Source: Chrysomallon squamiferum (lineage: Eukaryota > Mollusca > Gastropoda > Neomphalida > Peltospiridae). Taken from it: 64,000 bases of DNA. A program made the position numbers and the translations under genes. Below the pieces are notes generated by a model, which was not told where the DNA came from, searched no databases, and worked only from the letters and a program-made list of their open reading frames with translations. Numbering within the stretch: position 1 is the first letter of the stretch; every line of letters begins with the position of its first letter. Positions 1 to 16,764 of the stretch are shown piece by piece. Location: contig CM022668.1 of assembly GCA_012295275.1 (NCBI GenBank), positions 9,466,041-9,530,040 on the forward strand, written 5' to 3'.

Positions 1-274
1 CAAATAAGTTTATTGTTTATTCATTACAATAATTAAGATATATGACAGTTATTTCCTTTATACTGAATCAAGGAACAAGTTGCAATTTCTGATTCTGAAT
101 TGTTACTGAATCATCATTTTTAGAGATTTTGACAGAAAAACCTACTTAGAAATGAATCATATGGTATTTGTATTGTCACTATGTGAGAGTAGAATACTGA
201 TGTCTTCAAGGAATACCAAAGTCAGCTGAAGACTATTCTTTCCAGTTAGGACTAAGGAATCATTAATGATGTCA
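1..274. other. AT-rich DNA, no feature seen
   Basis: Non-repetitive AT-rich sequence outside the inverted-repeat element; no coding signal seen. Confidence 0.5.
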
Positions 275-863
275 TACCGTATATACTTGTGTATAAGTCG
301 AATTTTTGGGAGACTATATTAAGGTAATATTTTGGGGGTCGACTTATACATAGGTAATGCTTTTGAAGCTGTTGCTGAAGAGGCCCATTTTGACTTTTTT
401 TTGCTACGGGATGCATCTAAAATAATCGTGGTCTTTCAGCTTTTCAAAAATATAATTTTATCGTATACATTTTTTTGAAAAATTAAATAACAAAACCAAA
501 TATGAATGTAAAACATGATATTCTTCCGTTTAATGAAATAAAAATACATTTTAAAGCGAGAAAACCGTTAGTACAGCGTTATGCCTTACGGGGTCTTGCA
601 ATGATTTAGGCTATAGCTCGTGTAATACATGCATTTACGTTATTATGGTATGTTCGTGCAAGTTACAGCTCGTGCAAGTTATGTTACAGTAGGCATACAA
701 TGTAGGCCTTCATGGCACTGTCACACTGGTCTAAAAATAGTGACGGTGCCTGGAATCTACAGTCGACTTATACACAAGTAATACCTAAAATGATGCAATT
801 TTTGGTCTTAAAATACACATCAACTTATACATAAGGTCGCCTTGTACACAAGTATATACGGTA
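275..863. mobile_element. Non-autonomous DNA transposon (MITE-like) with terminal inverted repeats
   Basis: The left end reads TACCGTATATACTTGTGTA and the right end is its reverse complement (TACACAAGTATATACGGTA); the inverted match continues inward with a few mismatches. A TA target duplication is possible but ambiguous because the repeat itself starts with TA. Subterminal copies of GTCGACTTATACA occur near 338 and 763, with a variant near 818. It is 589 bp long with no reading frame for a transposase. The TA ends suggest a Tc1/mariner-type source, but this is inference. Confidence 0.75.
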
Positions 864-2050
864 TATGTGATTTAAAATCCCAAAGGCAATGTAACAGTCA
901 GTTCATTTTCAGTTAGCAGCAAGAAATGGTTTATATGTATCTACCTACCCACAGACAGGAAAAATAATTCTGATAAACCAGATAGAGATCTAGATGGAAT
1001 GGAAAACAACCTAATGAGGGATGGTTGTGTAACCTGTTATGCCTCATACACATGCCCTAACCTCTAAGCTACAAGCTGTCTTGAGAATGGAGTAATAAAG
1101 GTAACAGCAAGATGAAAATTGCAATCAATATTACAGAAACAACAATTCAAACCAAATAGGATGATAAATGTGCACTCAACATATTCATGTTCCCATTTAT
1201 CAAACACAATACTCAGGTACTGCAAGATAACAGTGGGAACGTGTTTAAAAAATAACAGATGATAAACTGTGTTAAGTATAGACGTAAGACAACCGAAATA
1301 AAAACCTGCTTGTGTTATAAATGTTCATTCAGCATAATAACACATTTCATTTATCAAAACAAAGTTTTAACATACTTGAGGCCAACAATGTGAATTTATA
1401 TTAACTCTTTCTGTTGTAGAAAAAAAATCTGTACCCAACAGGTGGGCAGTGTTTACATCCAAGCTTCAACTAATCTTGTCACATTGGAAGTGAAAACTCA
1501 TTATTTTGTAAACTGTAAAGGATTAAAAAATAAACAAGACATGTGAAAAAAAAAATATATATATATAAATAATGATGCCACCAATTTAGGAGACAAATGA
1601 CATTTGCTTATTCAGCAAACTTTTAATTTTAAGTTTCATTTAGATATAATTTAAAAGTTTAGGTTTGTTTGGTTGTTTTAGTATTTTAGAAAGAATAATG
1701 GCATCCACATTTAAACATTTGACCCATTTTTAAACACTACTTATGTTTTTCCTTTAAAATTAAATGCAGTAACAATGTATGAATTTAGACTATTTCTAAA
1801 GCATCTGGTCTGGATAAACTTAACTTTTTGTCACTTTGTCACCGCATCTAATAGTTTCTGATAATAGAATACCATTCCAATATACATTCTAGACTTTAAC
1901 TGCTGTATGACTAATTTTGTTATCAACAAGTGATCTCAGCTTTCAGACCAATGACATAATCACTTTAAAAATAATTCTGACATGGAATTATGATACCAGC
2001 AGCCATCTACCAGAGCTAAAATGTAACCCAGTGTATCACTCATTCTAGAA
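864..2050. other. AT-rich intergenic or intronic DNA
   Basis: No frame with coding character, no RNA gene and no clear repeat apart from a short A-run with TA steps near 1546-1568. Confidence 0.5.
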
Positions 2051-2770
2051 CCAAAATACAATTCCTGTTTTCAGAGCAATCATTAAACTACTTGGTATCA
2101 GAATCAGGCCTGTTATAACACCTTTAATAAAACGTCTTGAATGTAGTACCAGATTATGCTATTATGTTCAATTTTATTTTATTGTTGTACATAATTTACA
2201 TATTACATCTTTCTCAAAGTCTACCATTATAGAAACAATTATTTACTACCTCCGTTATTCACAGACTACCATTTAATTTGATACTGCTATCAGGTTCAGT
2301 TCCCAAGATCTATTACACTTCAGACTAAAGGCATAACCAGTATGACACCAAGTCTGTATGAATTCCTTATTGTTCCAGACATTTTCAGCTCTTCAAGAAA
2401 AACATTTTCTTTCTGTACTATTTAATAACATATAAATATATATTATATAAAAAGATCAGATCCTATATTCTACCAGATTTCAGCCCAATGACTCAACCAG
2501 AAGGAGATCACTTAGGCATCTGCCTACTCAACACTAGATTTTCTTTTACTTTTTTCAGAATCTACAAGAAAAGTAATCTTCTTCTGTACCATTTAATTAC
2601 AGATACCATCAGTAGCAGATCCCATGAGCTACCAGACTTAAGGCTTAAAGGACAACCAGCAATAGATTCATTCTGCATACATTAAATTAATACTGTCCCA
2701 TCCAATCAATACTTGATTTTCTTTCACTATTTTCAGTCCCTGATAGAAAAGCACACCTTAATGACACCTG
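2050..2770 (+). repeat. Old, diverged tandem array, unit roughly 150-170 bp
   Basis: Related phrases recur: TTTTCAG followed by a pyrimidine/adenine mix and CTGTACYATTTAAT-type strings near 2269, 2417 and 2588, and CAACCAG/TAACCAG strings near 2335, 2495 and 2655. At least four decayed copies are suggested. The small open frame inside is a by-product of the repeat. Boundaries are approximate. Confidence 0.5.
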
Positions 2771-2800
2771 ACAGGTTTTAGTATTCAGGTCGGAATTATT

Positions 2801-5991
<3,191 letters not shown>

Positions 5992-6582
5992 AGTTTCTCA
6001 ACACTTGACACTTTAACTCAAAAGTAGAAGTTTTAGAACAAGATACAAGTCTCATACTTGATTTAAGTGTTTTAAATTCTCATATTAATCATGTATTGTT
6101 TGTTCAACTCTCACATCCTGGCAGACCACTTGTAACAAACATTCACAAAGTTATTACTGCATGTTACTTTGAACCAGTAGAGTAATTATTATTAGTTTAC
6201 TTGAATTAAAAACTTAGATGTCAATAGAAATAATCATTATTAACAAATAATATATTACTAATAAAATAAAATGTATTATTTTTTAATATTAATCTAAATA
6301 TCAAATTAGAACTGTATATAGTACTGAGAAAGATAAAGAGACAGATACATATTTAAATAAAAATTTGGGGTTTTTTGGTTGGGTTTTTTTCTTTCTTATT
6401 CAAATTATTGTATAAATATTAGTCACAGTAGGGTAGAAACAATTTTTCTTTCAGATGTTGTATGACCGTAAATAAATATATATACAAAAAAAAGAATGTA
6501 TCTGACACTTAAAAGTAAATTCGTATTTTGGGTGTAAAAAATGTTCATTCATTAAAATCAGTTGCATTCATATTACAAACAA

Positions 6583-6585
6583 ACA

Positions 6586-6616
<31 letters not shown>

Positions 6617-6716
6617 AAACAAGGAAATAAATAACTTCAAGAATAAACCATAATAAAACAAAATATAATAAACAAACAAACAAACAAACAAATAAATAAA
6701 TAAATAAATAAATAAT
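6583..6716. repeat. (AAAT)n and (CAAA)n tetranucleotide repeats
   Basis: Blocks of AAAT at 6583-6620, CAAA about 6667-6690 and AAAT again to about 6716. Confidence 0.85.
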
Positions 6717-7049
6717 CCTATAAATAAACAAACAACATTTACTTTTTAATGTGTTGATTAAAGTAACATCCTCTGATTCAAACCAGTTATGATTTACTTG
6801 AGAAAAGTTTTCAGATTGCAAACTGTGGTGTACTATGCAGGCACAGACCTGGCTATTCCACTCGGACAGTCCAGCAAAATAATTAGTGAACATCTGCTGT
6901 CGGTCACAAGTCTAGACTTATCTGTTAATAATTAGAACATTTGTTGTTTCCACTGTCCAGATGAAATTCCATGCCTGGTGTTTGTTATTATCTTAGTGAA
7001 GTGGATGACACGTAGTATGAAAAAGTTTGAGTGAGTGTGAGTGTGCAAA

Positions 7050-7051
<2 letters not shown>

Positions 7052-7101
<50 letters not shown>
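7052..7101. repeat. (GT)n microsatellite
   Basis: About 25 uninterrupted GT units. Confidence 0.95.
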
Positions 7102-7104
<3 letters not shown>

Positions 7105-9078
7105 CACATTTTTAAGTAGAAGTTCATTATATATATTTAATGTTTTTTAACAATGCTGCAGTAGCTTTTTACCTGCTTATCTATGGTTCCTTTGTAATCA
7201 CATCCAAACACATAGATAAGTTAAAATACTCTGTTTTAAGGAATGTACACAAAATATTTTATGACTTCTGTCTAAAACAAAAACAAAATATTATTAATCA
7301 GAAATATTTTCATAATTTAAATTACGATACAAATTTTAGTTTTACAAGCCAGAATGTACAAGAATAACCTAAAGTGTTTTTAAAAGATTATTTTTCATCA
7401 CTGTCAGTTCTGTAATGCCTACAATTACAGTCCAGTTTTACAATGTTATTGATTTCCATTCATACTAGTTAATTAACCTCTGATGAGTGATATCAATTAT
7501 TCACATGATGTTTGTATTCTAAACACTCCTTTTACTGCATGCTTACGTTGTGTAGTATGTACAATGGCTAATACTACCCAGGATAGACACTCAGACAAAC
7601 ACTACATTTTGACTTATAACCCAAGTACAAATTACTAGGAACATACTGATAAAATAAAATGTACTGTTATTTATTTCTAACTGTCACAAACCTGTAATAG
7701 AATATTTGATTAAGAAAGACAAGTCAGAGTATTAATCCTTCTCAGTACTGTCTGATAAACAAGATTTGTCTGGTTGGCTTGATTGACTGTTGATCCTGAG
7801 ATCTGTAATTTGTCTAAACAAGTGTCCATCAGACAGACAATGACAGTGTTCTGTTTTCAAACTATCTACAGTAATGTTTAAGTAGTTTAAGATACTGTAG
7901 AAAAGATGTCAACTCTACAATCTTGTCAGTATAAATCAGAAAACTGTATGAAATGTTTGTAGCTTTTATGATACTGTCTATAACTGTACTATCTAGAATA
8001 CAACCTGTAGTGTTTAGAATAGGTTAACTATATGGCTGGACTATACATTTTATACAATACTGTTCATATTATCTAGGATTACTGTATATATGCCTGGACT
8101 ACACTGTCTGTAGGATTGGACTATGGTGCTGTTTATCTAGGATACTATCAGTAGTATCTTGTATACATTAATCATCCCTGTAGCCAATACACTCTCTCTC
8201 TACTGGTCAAGAAAACTGATTAATGTTAATGTTTACTGATAATTTTTCTGACTGGCATGGAGTCTGATAATCTTAATTTACAGAACTCTAATACTGATAA
8301 TTTCAAAACCTTCTTCCCATATTGTTTTTACAAACACTCTCCTGCGACTATATTTAGCTGAGTGCAGTTCAGCAAAGGTCATTCTGCCTACTATTATGAG
8401 ACGACTGTACAGAATTTCTGGATAAGATGCTAATGAAAATAGTTATCAGTGTAAAACAGTTCAATACTGAACTCTCCTTGTAGGTGATCGAACTTCCTCA
8501 ACAGAACTCAACCGCTGAAAGATTAGTTGTCAGTTCTGAATCACTGATGACAAAACTGCTGGTGTGATTAAAGTAGCAAATCACATTATTATTACTTCTC
8601 GTACAGAAATTAGTCTACAGTGGTTACTGTTGCAGCCTGCTATGTAGTAGATCGTAACATCAATCCTGCTCTATGCATTCACTTGGCTTTTTCCTATTCC
8701 AGACAGCTCACTATGACCGGTTTAACAAAGACTGTCAGATTTACTTTCTTTTTCATGAAATGTTAAGAACGTTTGCATCCTTTTTTCCCCATATACCTCT
8801 GATCTATAATAGTAATTATACATAAATTATTTGGATGTCTTAATACAATGATTCAATCTTGGCATATTTTTTTTTGGTCGCAGATGAATATTTATAATCC
8901 TTTCAGTATCCTACTATTAATATTACAATAACAACTGCTACAAACATTTGTACATATTCTTAATAGTTTTGTTTTCAAACCCTGTTACAGATTTTGTCAA
9001 ACTTCCAAGTTCATGTTATTTTATTTTAGGTTCTGAGGATAAATGTAATATAGAATATGCAAAACAGACAGAAAATGG

Positions 9079-9114
<36 letters not shown>

Positions 9115-11087
9115 GAAGTAATTCAGTTCAAATTAAAAATATATATAACCACAGATCATTCCAGTTCTAAAATATACAAAAATATTTTAGGAAAATATTT
9201 AGAAGACAGGTTTCAAGATACTTATCTGGTATTGTGTTGCTGTCCAAGATAAATCTTTTCTAACAACAACAAAAAAAATAATTGTACAATTCTTACAACA
9301 TATAATGTATTATAAAATCAATATTAACACAGTTTGCAACTGTACAAACAAGATTAATTCAAGTAGCTTAGTGGATATATAATGCTTGACCTGGTTTTTA
9401 AAAATACAATAAAATAAAATATATTTATATATATATATACACACACACACACAGACACCTATTACTTTATTGTTAGTTACACATGAACACACAAATTAAA
9501 TGCCTGTCTCTAGTTTGCTTATTGTACAAACCAAATGCGTATACCTAATTGTAATAAATGTGGGACCAGTTATCAAGAAAACACAATGATTTACATCACA
9601 ATGCTAGTCCACAATGTTTTAACCAGAGCATTAAGACATATAAAATAAAACCCAGAAAGGAATTTACTCATACAGTTTGTTCCCAGTTTTCAAAATATGA
9701 TTATTATGTTGTCAAATGATCATACCTTTCATATATGCATTTATATACAATGATGAGAAAATGGAAACCTACAACTGCCAATCTCTGGAAAACTTTCATT
9801 TAGTTTGAGATCTCGTATTTAGCAGAGAAACACATACCACCTGTTTTTCAAACAGCAGGTGTGTAAGGCAATGGCTTGGATAGAAAAAAAGAAATCTTGG
9901 TTACTAAGGAGCATTGATCTTGTTACATCAGGCTCCAGTCCTGTGCTTTAAAACTTGTAATACTGGGTTCCTAATATTCTTTATACACAAGTCAGTTTTA
10001 ACCAGTATTGTCTTGACTTTATCTGACTGATTTTTCACGTTAAATATTAAAATGACCTAATATGTGATAAGACACCAGGTTGTCTTTTTCATGCACTAAT
10101 TGGGTTGTTTTCTCATTCCAACCAGTTCCAAATAAATGGATTATCCAAGGCTATATTCTGTCCTTTCCTAAAGAAAGATGAGTGAGTGTGTGTGAGATTC
10201 TTTGTTTTTTACATTTGCTCTCTTCCTGTTATCTGACATAAAGAAGTCTATATAAAGATGCTGCAATTTCCTTTTGCATTTATTAATGGTTCATAGAAAC
10301 AAAAAGTGTGTTGATGTATAATTAAACTGTCAATTTTTTTTTTTTTTATATATAAAATATAGCAACATAAAGAACTTTTGACAATGCTGACTAAAACTAA
10401 CAAAGGTGCTGGGTTACATAAACATTCACCACATCATTAATAACAACACTTAACATCTAATTTATCATGATGATCCTATCATCTTTTAATTGTCTGGCAA
10501 CCTGAATATGTATCATGTAGGTTATCAATTTACAGGGATGATCTAAAAACAAAGTTCAGTGATTTACATTAAATCAAAATGTGGCGTTTTTTAAATAACA
10601 AAAACAAAAAACTATGATATTATACTATTACTGTTACTTAATATTTCTGTTTCTGAATAAACAATAAAATCTCCATAAAGGGGTTACATTTTTTTAAAAT
10701 CAACTCACCTATTTCGGCTATAATATCATTATGATGCAGTTAATCTCTTGAATGCTGGATTAATTTGGAATTAAAAAAAAAAAAAAAAAAAAAAAAAATC
10801 TTTACTGATGAGTAGGTCATAATCAATAACATATTATTATGACAGCCTAAGAAGAAAAAAAGTATATATAATACAGTCAGCCCACTTTATTTTGGAAGTA
10901 TGTGGTTGAACAACAATAACAACAACAAAAAAAATACACCCCACACCTGCAGATGATCAGGACACACCTAAAGTGGTATATTTATTCTCTCAGTGTTAAT
11001 ATCATGAAACTCAACCTAGAGATACAATTTTTTTTGGACATTTAAAAAAAAAATTTAAACTGACTTATCTCTCACACATATATAATC
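7102..11087. other. Mostly unique AT-rich DNA without a recognised gene
   Basis: Less repetitive than its surroundings, but the reading frames are short and show no domain. It includes a (GA)n run at 9080-9111, TA/CA repeats at 9420-9454, poly(T) near 10335 and poly(A) at 10772-10798. The 7.9-8.2 kb part repeats short GGACTA/ATACTGT phrases and may be a decayed array. Confidence 0.5.
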
Positions 11088-14000
11088 TCACTTTATAACA
11101 AAATGTAACCTAATACACTCTCTCTCTTTCCTCTCTATATACATGTGTATGTGTATGTGTATGTGTATGTGTGTGTGTGTGTGTATGTATACACACACAT
11201 ACACATACAAACTTACAGTGAGATAATTTGTTTCAGTTATTATTATTATTATTAAGATTGCATAACAAATAAAAAAGTCAATTAAATTTTTGTTAAAACA
11301 ATGCTTTAAACATGAATTATAACAGCAACAACAAAACATTTCCACTGAGTACATCAGCACTACATGAATCTGTAACAAAGGAAATATAACTTAAGTTTGA
11401 CCCATATTAAACTTCCTAGATTTCTTTCTTTTTTTTTTTTTTTTTTTTTTTTAAATCTCCATTTTGTTAAAAGTAGGAAACAATTTAATAAATTGTTAAT
11501 CTTGTGCAAAAAATTTGTAATGTTTTTCAATTGGCTTCTCAAATTTGAATTTTTGAAATAAATTAGTCGCCCATATAACTACTCCATTACAGTAATAAAT
11601 TATTAATGGAAACACAGTTCTAACATTACAGAGTATTATAGAAGTTTACATTTAAAAATTAAAATGTAAAAATAGGTCACTGACGTAAATGCTAAAGTCT
11701 GTTTCATATTTTTAATAATCATCTGCAATTTATATCACATGGTTTTGTAACTATCATAAAGTTCATTGGTGTATATTTGTAACCAGCATTAAAATATATT
11801 CTTATACATATTTGTAACCATTACAAAAGTACATTCTTGGAGGTTGTTATATTATGTGGAATAATGGTTCAGTTTTAATACATGAAATCATAATGGATTT
11901 TATCAGCCAAGTGCTAACATGGAACCGAATACAAAATATTCACCAGCCTTGGTTATAAGCAGAAACCTACCTGTACATGCATAACACACACACACACACA
12001 CACACTAACTTAACTTTTTTCATTAACTGAGTAAGTACTGTTAAAACATAATTAAAATACAAATTTAAAAAAATGTAATTCTCATTTAAGCTTTATAGAC
12101 AGTAAGGTTACTTTTCAATAATTCAAAAGAAATTGGCCAAAGATTAGGACATGTTTACATAAGATTTTTTACAATCAAACATTTTAGATCAGTGTTTCTA
12201 GATATCATATTTATTACATCCCTCTATATTACACTGAAATTTTCAGATATTGTAAAATGGTTAAAGCTTGTTTACTGTCACATTTTCGTAAGTGTAAACT
12301 GGTATGGACAGCCCAAATGAAGTTTCAGTGTATTGGTTTACACTGAGAAGACAGATAAAAACAAATTCCATTACTGAATTACTTCTATGACAAAAACAAA
12401 CAAACAAAAAAATAGTTTTAAAAAAACAAAAAAACTGTTGTGTCATTCTGTATCAATAATTGATAGAAACAAAACAAAAATTATAAACTGAAAAAGAAGA
12501 ACAACCATGTTTCCACTAAATAAATACTTTGAAAATGTGTTGATAAATTTTTTCCTTTTTGAGGAAAAGACATAAATAAATAATAAATAAATAAATAATA
12601 TTTAATCGTAATAATTATATCAAAATGTAAATAGCAACAAGGACATGATAACCTATATATTGTGGGGCAAGGTATCTTGGTCCAACATCACATTATCTCA
12701 AAACTGTGTAAGGTAAACAATGCCTTCGTTGATTCATATTTTTCACAAGTTTTTAGTCAAACAACTGTTAATAAGAATAGGCAAAAGAAATAGTTAATGT
12801 GTGATTTTTCATCCTAATTTAATCAAGAGGTAAGAAGTGGAAATTAATTTACCAGGATAACAAACAGAAAACAAACAAAAAAACTGTAAAAAAGAAACCA
12901 TCTAACCAAAAAAAAAATAATTAAGAAAATGAAGAAAAAAAATCGTCATTATTATATAAGCAATTATCTACTTTATAAAACACTAATGTGATAATTTTTA
13001 CAAATCTGGGTTATCATAATGTTTAAAAATACAAACAAATAAATAATTTAAAATAACAAAACTAAAACTTACCCTCTATAATGGACACTGTGAGCATTAA
13101 AGTAATGGAAATATTTGCTTACTGCAACTGTATTTAAAGAAACACTCCTACTTGATCACAATGATACATCAGTAACATGAATACTTTATTTCGTTCTTCT
13201 TCTTTTTTTTTTTTTTAAAAGAGGAGAAAACAGAAAAGGTGAAACCTAGGTCACAAATGTGATCTGTGATATAAAATTTCAGCCGTGTTTTCACACATCA
13301 CAAAAAGTAAATTACGTTCTTCTTTTTGTAAGGTTTAACATTAAGTTCAACTATAAAATATATTATTTTTTAGTACATTTTTTAATTTTTTAACATGTTT
13401 TTTAATGAAGATCAGGTGTGCTCCATCACATGCACCATTCACTATTTGGTTTCAACTGCCATGTACACACAACATCATTCTGTTTCTTTTTTCCTGTGTA
13501 CTGTGCACTGTGCATAAAGCTACCTTTTCACTACTAGAGAGAAACCAGCTGTTAGTATATTCCATTAATAAAAATTAATTTAATTCTGTTATAAAGTTTT
13601 ATTAACTGGCTGATTATAATATGATACATTTCTATGATGAAAGATTATTTCGCAATGCTGGAATAGGCATCTGTATTGCATGCCATGTTAACTACTAAAA
13701 CTTTAGTTGTGTAATTGTGAACAGTAACAATTTGTATAAATAAACCCTCCACTTTATGGTCAGTCATGAATTTTAGGTAAAGGATAATTAACCTATGGTA
13801 GTAGTAGTAGTAGTCATGGTGATGGTGCCAGTGGGGTCAGTGGTGACAATGATGTCATTAGTAACAGTGATGGTGGTGTAGTGGTAGTGGTAATGGTGGT
13901 AGTAGTAGTGATGATGTATTAGTAGTACCAGTAGCATAGTAGTAGCAGTTGTTACTATAATAGTATAGATAACAATAGTGATCCTGGTAATAATTTCAAA

Positions 14001-15020
14001 AAATCATTTCAGCATCTTGTTAATAATATATGTCACTACTAAAAGCCACTTATAAAGAATATGTTGTGACAGTAGGGTATCCCCTATAAATTACATCCTA
14101 AGCTGACAGCAACTATAAAGTGGAAGTGTAATAGTTGGTGAAAGATTAAGTAAACTTGACAATCAACACAACATTGATAAATCGCACTCCAAACAAAGAT
14201 AAGTTAGCACTGTCCTCTTAACATCTTTTATTTTTTTTCCTTCCTTTCTTCTTTTATTGTCAAATAAAGTCTCTATATCAAGACACTGTAAATATATTCT
14301 CAAGATACAGTGACATAGTTATTTATAGTGATTACACATAGTAACATAAAATCTCAAGCAGATACAACATATAATATCATACAGACACCTATAGGTCAGC
14401 TATAATACCTGTGATAAGACATATCATGCAGACACCTATAAGTTTGGGTATAATACCATACACACATCAGATGATATCTGTAGCTCAGTGCTTAGTATCA
14501 AAGTTACCTACAGTAACAGGATACAGTATTATTAGTAAGCTATTTACAATGATACGACTATTATGACACACATGCATATGTATGCACACAGAGTAACAAA
14601 GGATTAAAAACGAATGATTATATGAAAACAAAGGGAAAAAATAAACACTTTATGAAAGATGAAATAAATTTATTTAAAATAATGAGATGAAATTAAAGAA
14701 AGGAGTAAAAATGATAAAAGAACAAACATAAAGACAAAACAATGAGGAAAAATGAATACAAGGAAAGAAAAGAGAACAACAAGAATATGGCCTTCAGCTG
14801 AGTTCCCAACTTGGCATGGCACCCAGTCATCTACTGAAATGTTAGTGTATGACATAACTAACAAACAGAGATTGGAATAAGTAAGTTCTGTTATTTAATA
14901 TCTGTGGTTGGTAAATGTTAGTGTTAGATAATAATAATAATAATGACAATGATGGAAAATATAAGACAGTTATTTTTTAACTTTTAAATGGATGCATACT
15001 AGTAATTTAATTTCTATATA
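11088..15020. other. AT-rich DNA with microsatellites, no recognised gene
   Basis: Holds a GTGTAT/CACACA block near 11140-11215, poly(T) at 11430-11452, (CA)n near 11986-12005, a GTA/GGT trinucleotide-rich block at 13797-13975, and a partly duplicated ATACAGACACCTATA phrase near 14380 and 14430. No coding exon could be shown. Confidence 0.5.
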
Positions 15021-15480
15021 TCCAAAGATTTGTTTATAAAAGTTAACAATGTTAAATTTACTTCAAGTCACAGTAATATATAAATATAAAATGTACAGAC
15101 TTTATAAAGATGTAATAAAAATGTTAATGTTATCTCTAGTCTCAGTAATATGTCAATATTACTTGTATAAACTTTATAAAGATATAAAAAAATGTTATCT
15201 CTTGTGAAGTAATGTTTATTCTAGTTACCATCATCTCTCAATAATAATAATAATGTGTTGATATTAGTTATTACATGTAGATTCTGTAAAGATATACACA
15301 ATGCTACATTTAGTAATAGTGATGTGTTGACAGTACACATACAGTTTTTATAAATATATAGAAATGTTAACATTACCTCTGATGTATAGTTGTTTGATAT
15401 AAAGATTCTATATAAAAAATATAAAAAAAAAATTAAAAAATTAAAATTATCTCTAATTACAATTATACCTTGATGTCCAT
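15020..15480. repeat. Diverged tandem array, unit roughly 75-90 bp
   Basis: Phrases such as CTTTATAAAGAT, AAATGTTAAYRTTAYCTCT and CAGTAATAT recur about five times. On the minus strand one copy reads CAGAGGTAATG, which resembles a splice donor, as in the GPD2 arrays, but no exon was confirmed next to it. Confidence 0.5.
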
Positions 15481-16079
15481 TAACTCGACTGTGGATGAGC
15501 CATACATTATACTATTTTGGGATGTGACAATATATTACTAGCTTATCTAGACGCAGGTATAGTTACATAGACCACTATCACAACAAAGCCCGCTAGGATG
15601 AGATACAACAGATAATATTAATAAAAGCTTAACGGCTCACTAAGCTCATGATATATAGCCACCTACCTACTTTTTGTTAACCCTAGGGACTTACAAGAAA
15701 CACGAGTGCAGCAGACAAATATGTAAACAAAAGAAAACTGGTATGGGCATCTTTACTGCTTCCTCAAAATTTCTTTTTCTTTTTGTTTTTATTGTTTTTA
15801 TTATTAATAATAATTACTGTGCATTTTATGATATGTTTTAATTGTTATTATTATTATTAAAAGGAGATAAAAAAAAAAACAAAAACAAAAAAACATAATA
15901 ATAAATGAGTACCACCTGAACAACGGATGAAGCAGTATAGGCTATCACTAAAGTAACTAACCAATAGTTGTGTTCTTTCAGCAGACGGCAGATTTTTCGT
16001 ACGGTGTTGTTTGTTTTGGGGCCGGTTAGCGTGTTTCTGTTCACTAGACCTTAACAAAACAAAACCATTACTAAATCCT

Positions 16080-16560
16080 AAAACGTGACAATTAATTTGT
16101 CAAACAGATCTGCAGTCTTGCGAACGTGGTTTACGTAACAACTAGAATGCATGCACTCGATAATGTCAAATGCCAAACGAATGGAATAATCGTTCCACGA
16201 ACCTTGATCGAACTGATGTTTCGTAACATTTCCCTAACTTAACGTCCATTCTGTCATTTCATTTTATAATGATATTAAAGTACAAAGATCGGACAATGTC
16301 ATAAGAATATGTTTGTAAATTAATTTCATTTCAAATGGAAAAAATAATAATAATCATATAGCAACCTTGGATAACCTACCTCACGTTTTTGAGAGCTTCC
16401 GCACAGCTGCCATTTGCTCATGCGCAGTATTGACCAGAAAAAAAAAAGGCGGCTTATGGAAGACCGCTTCAGACGCGTTGGCCTTTGATTGACGTCATCA
16501 ATGGCTTGGTTAAAATAAATTACTGTTCTATATCTGTCACACATATACAATTACATTAAT
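16080..16560. promoter_or_regulatory. CpG-containing promoter-like patch with a consensus CRE
   Basis: Base composition shifts: CpG dinucleotides become common in an otherwise CpG-poor area. It holds TGACGTCA at 16490-16497 inside a near-palindrome, a CATGCGCAGT string near 16418 like an NRF-1 half site, and GCCAT/GGCGG strings. These are common in housekeeping promoters. No downstream gene could be tied to it, so both direction and function are open. Confidence 0.3.
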
Positions 16561-16710
16561 ACGTAATATTGCGCGTATACAAACAGCAAATTGTTGTTTG
16601 TTGTATCTTTTACCATCACTATTTTTGTCCGCAAACAAAGTCCTAAATTGTATCACTTAGGTCAGTGTTCTATACATAATTATATTAAAACAGAATTGTA
16701 GATGTAAAAT

Positions 16711-16711
<1 letters not shown>

Positions 16712-16763
<52 letters not shown>
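16712..16763. repeat. (AAT)n microsatellite
   Basis: Perfect AAT units, about 17 copies. Confidence 0.95.

Positions 16764-16764
<1 letters not shown>

Noticed and set aside
15920-16057. Minus-strand open segment with a hydrophobic run next to a possible donor
   Set aside because: No ATG in frame, no match recognised, and the upstream acceptor is weak; kept only as a question, not as a gene.
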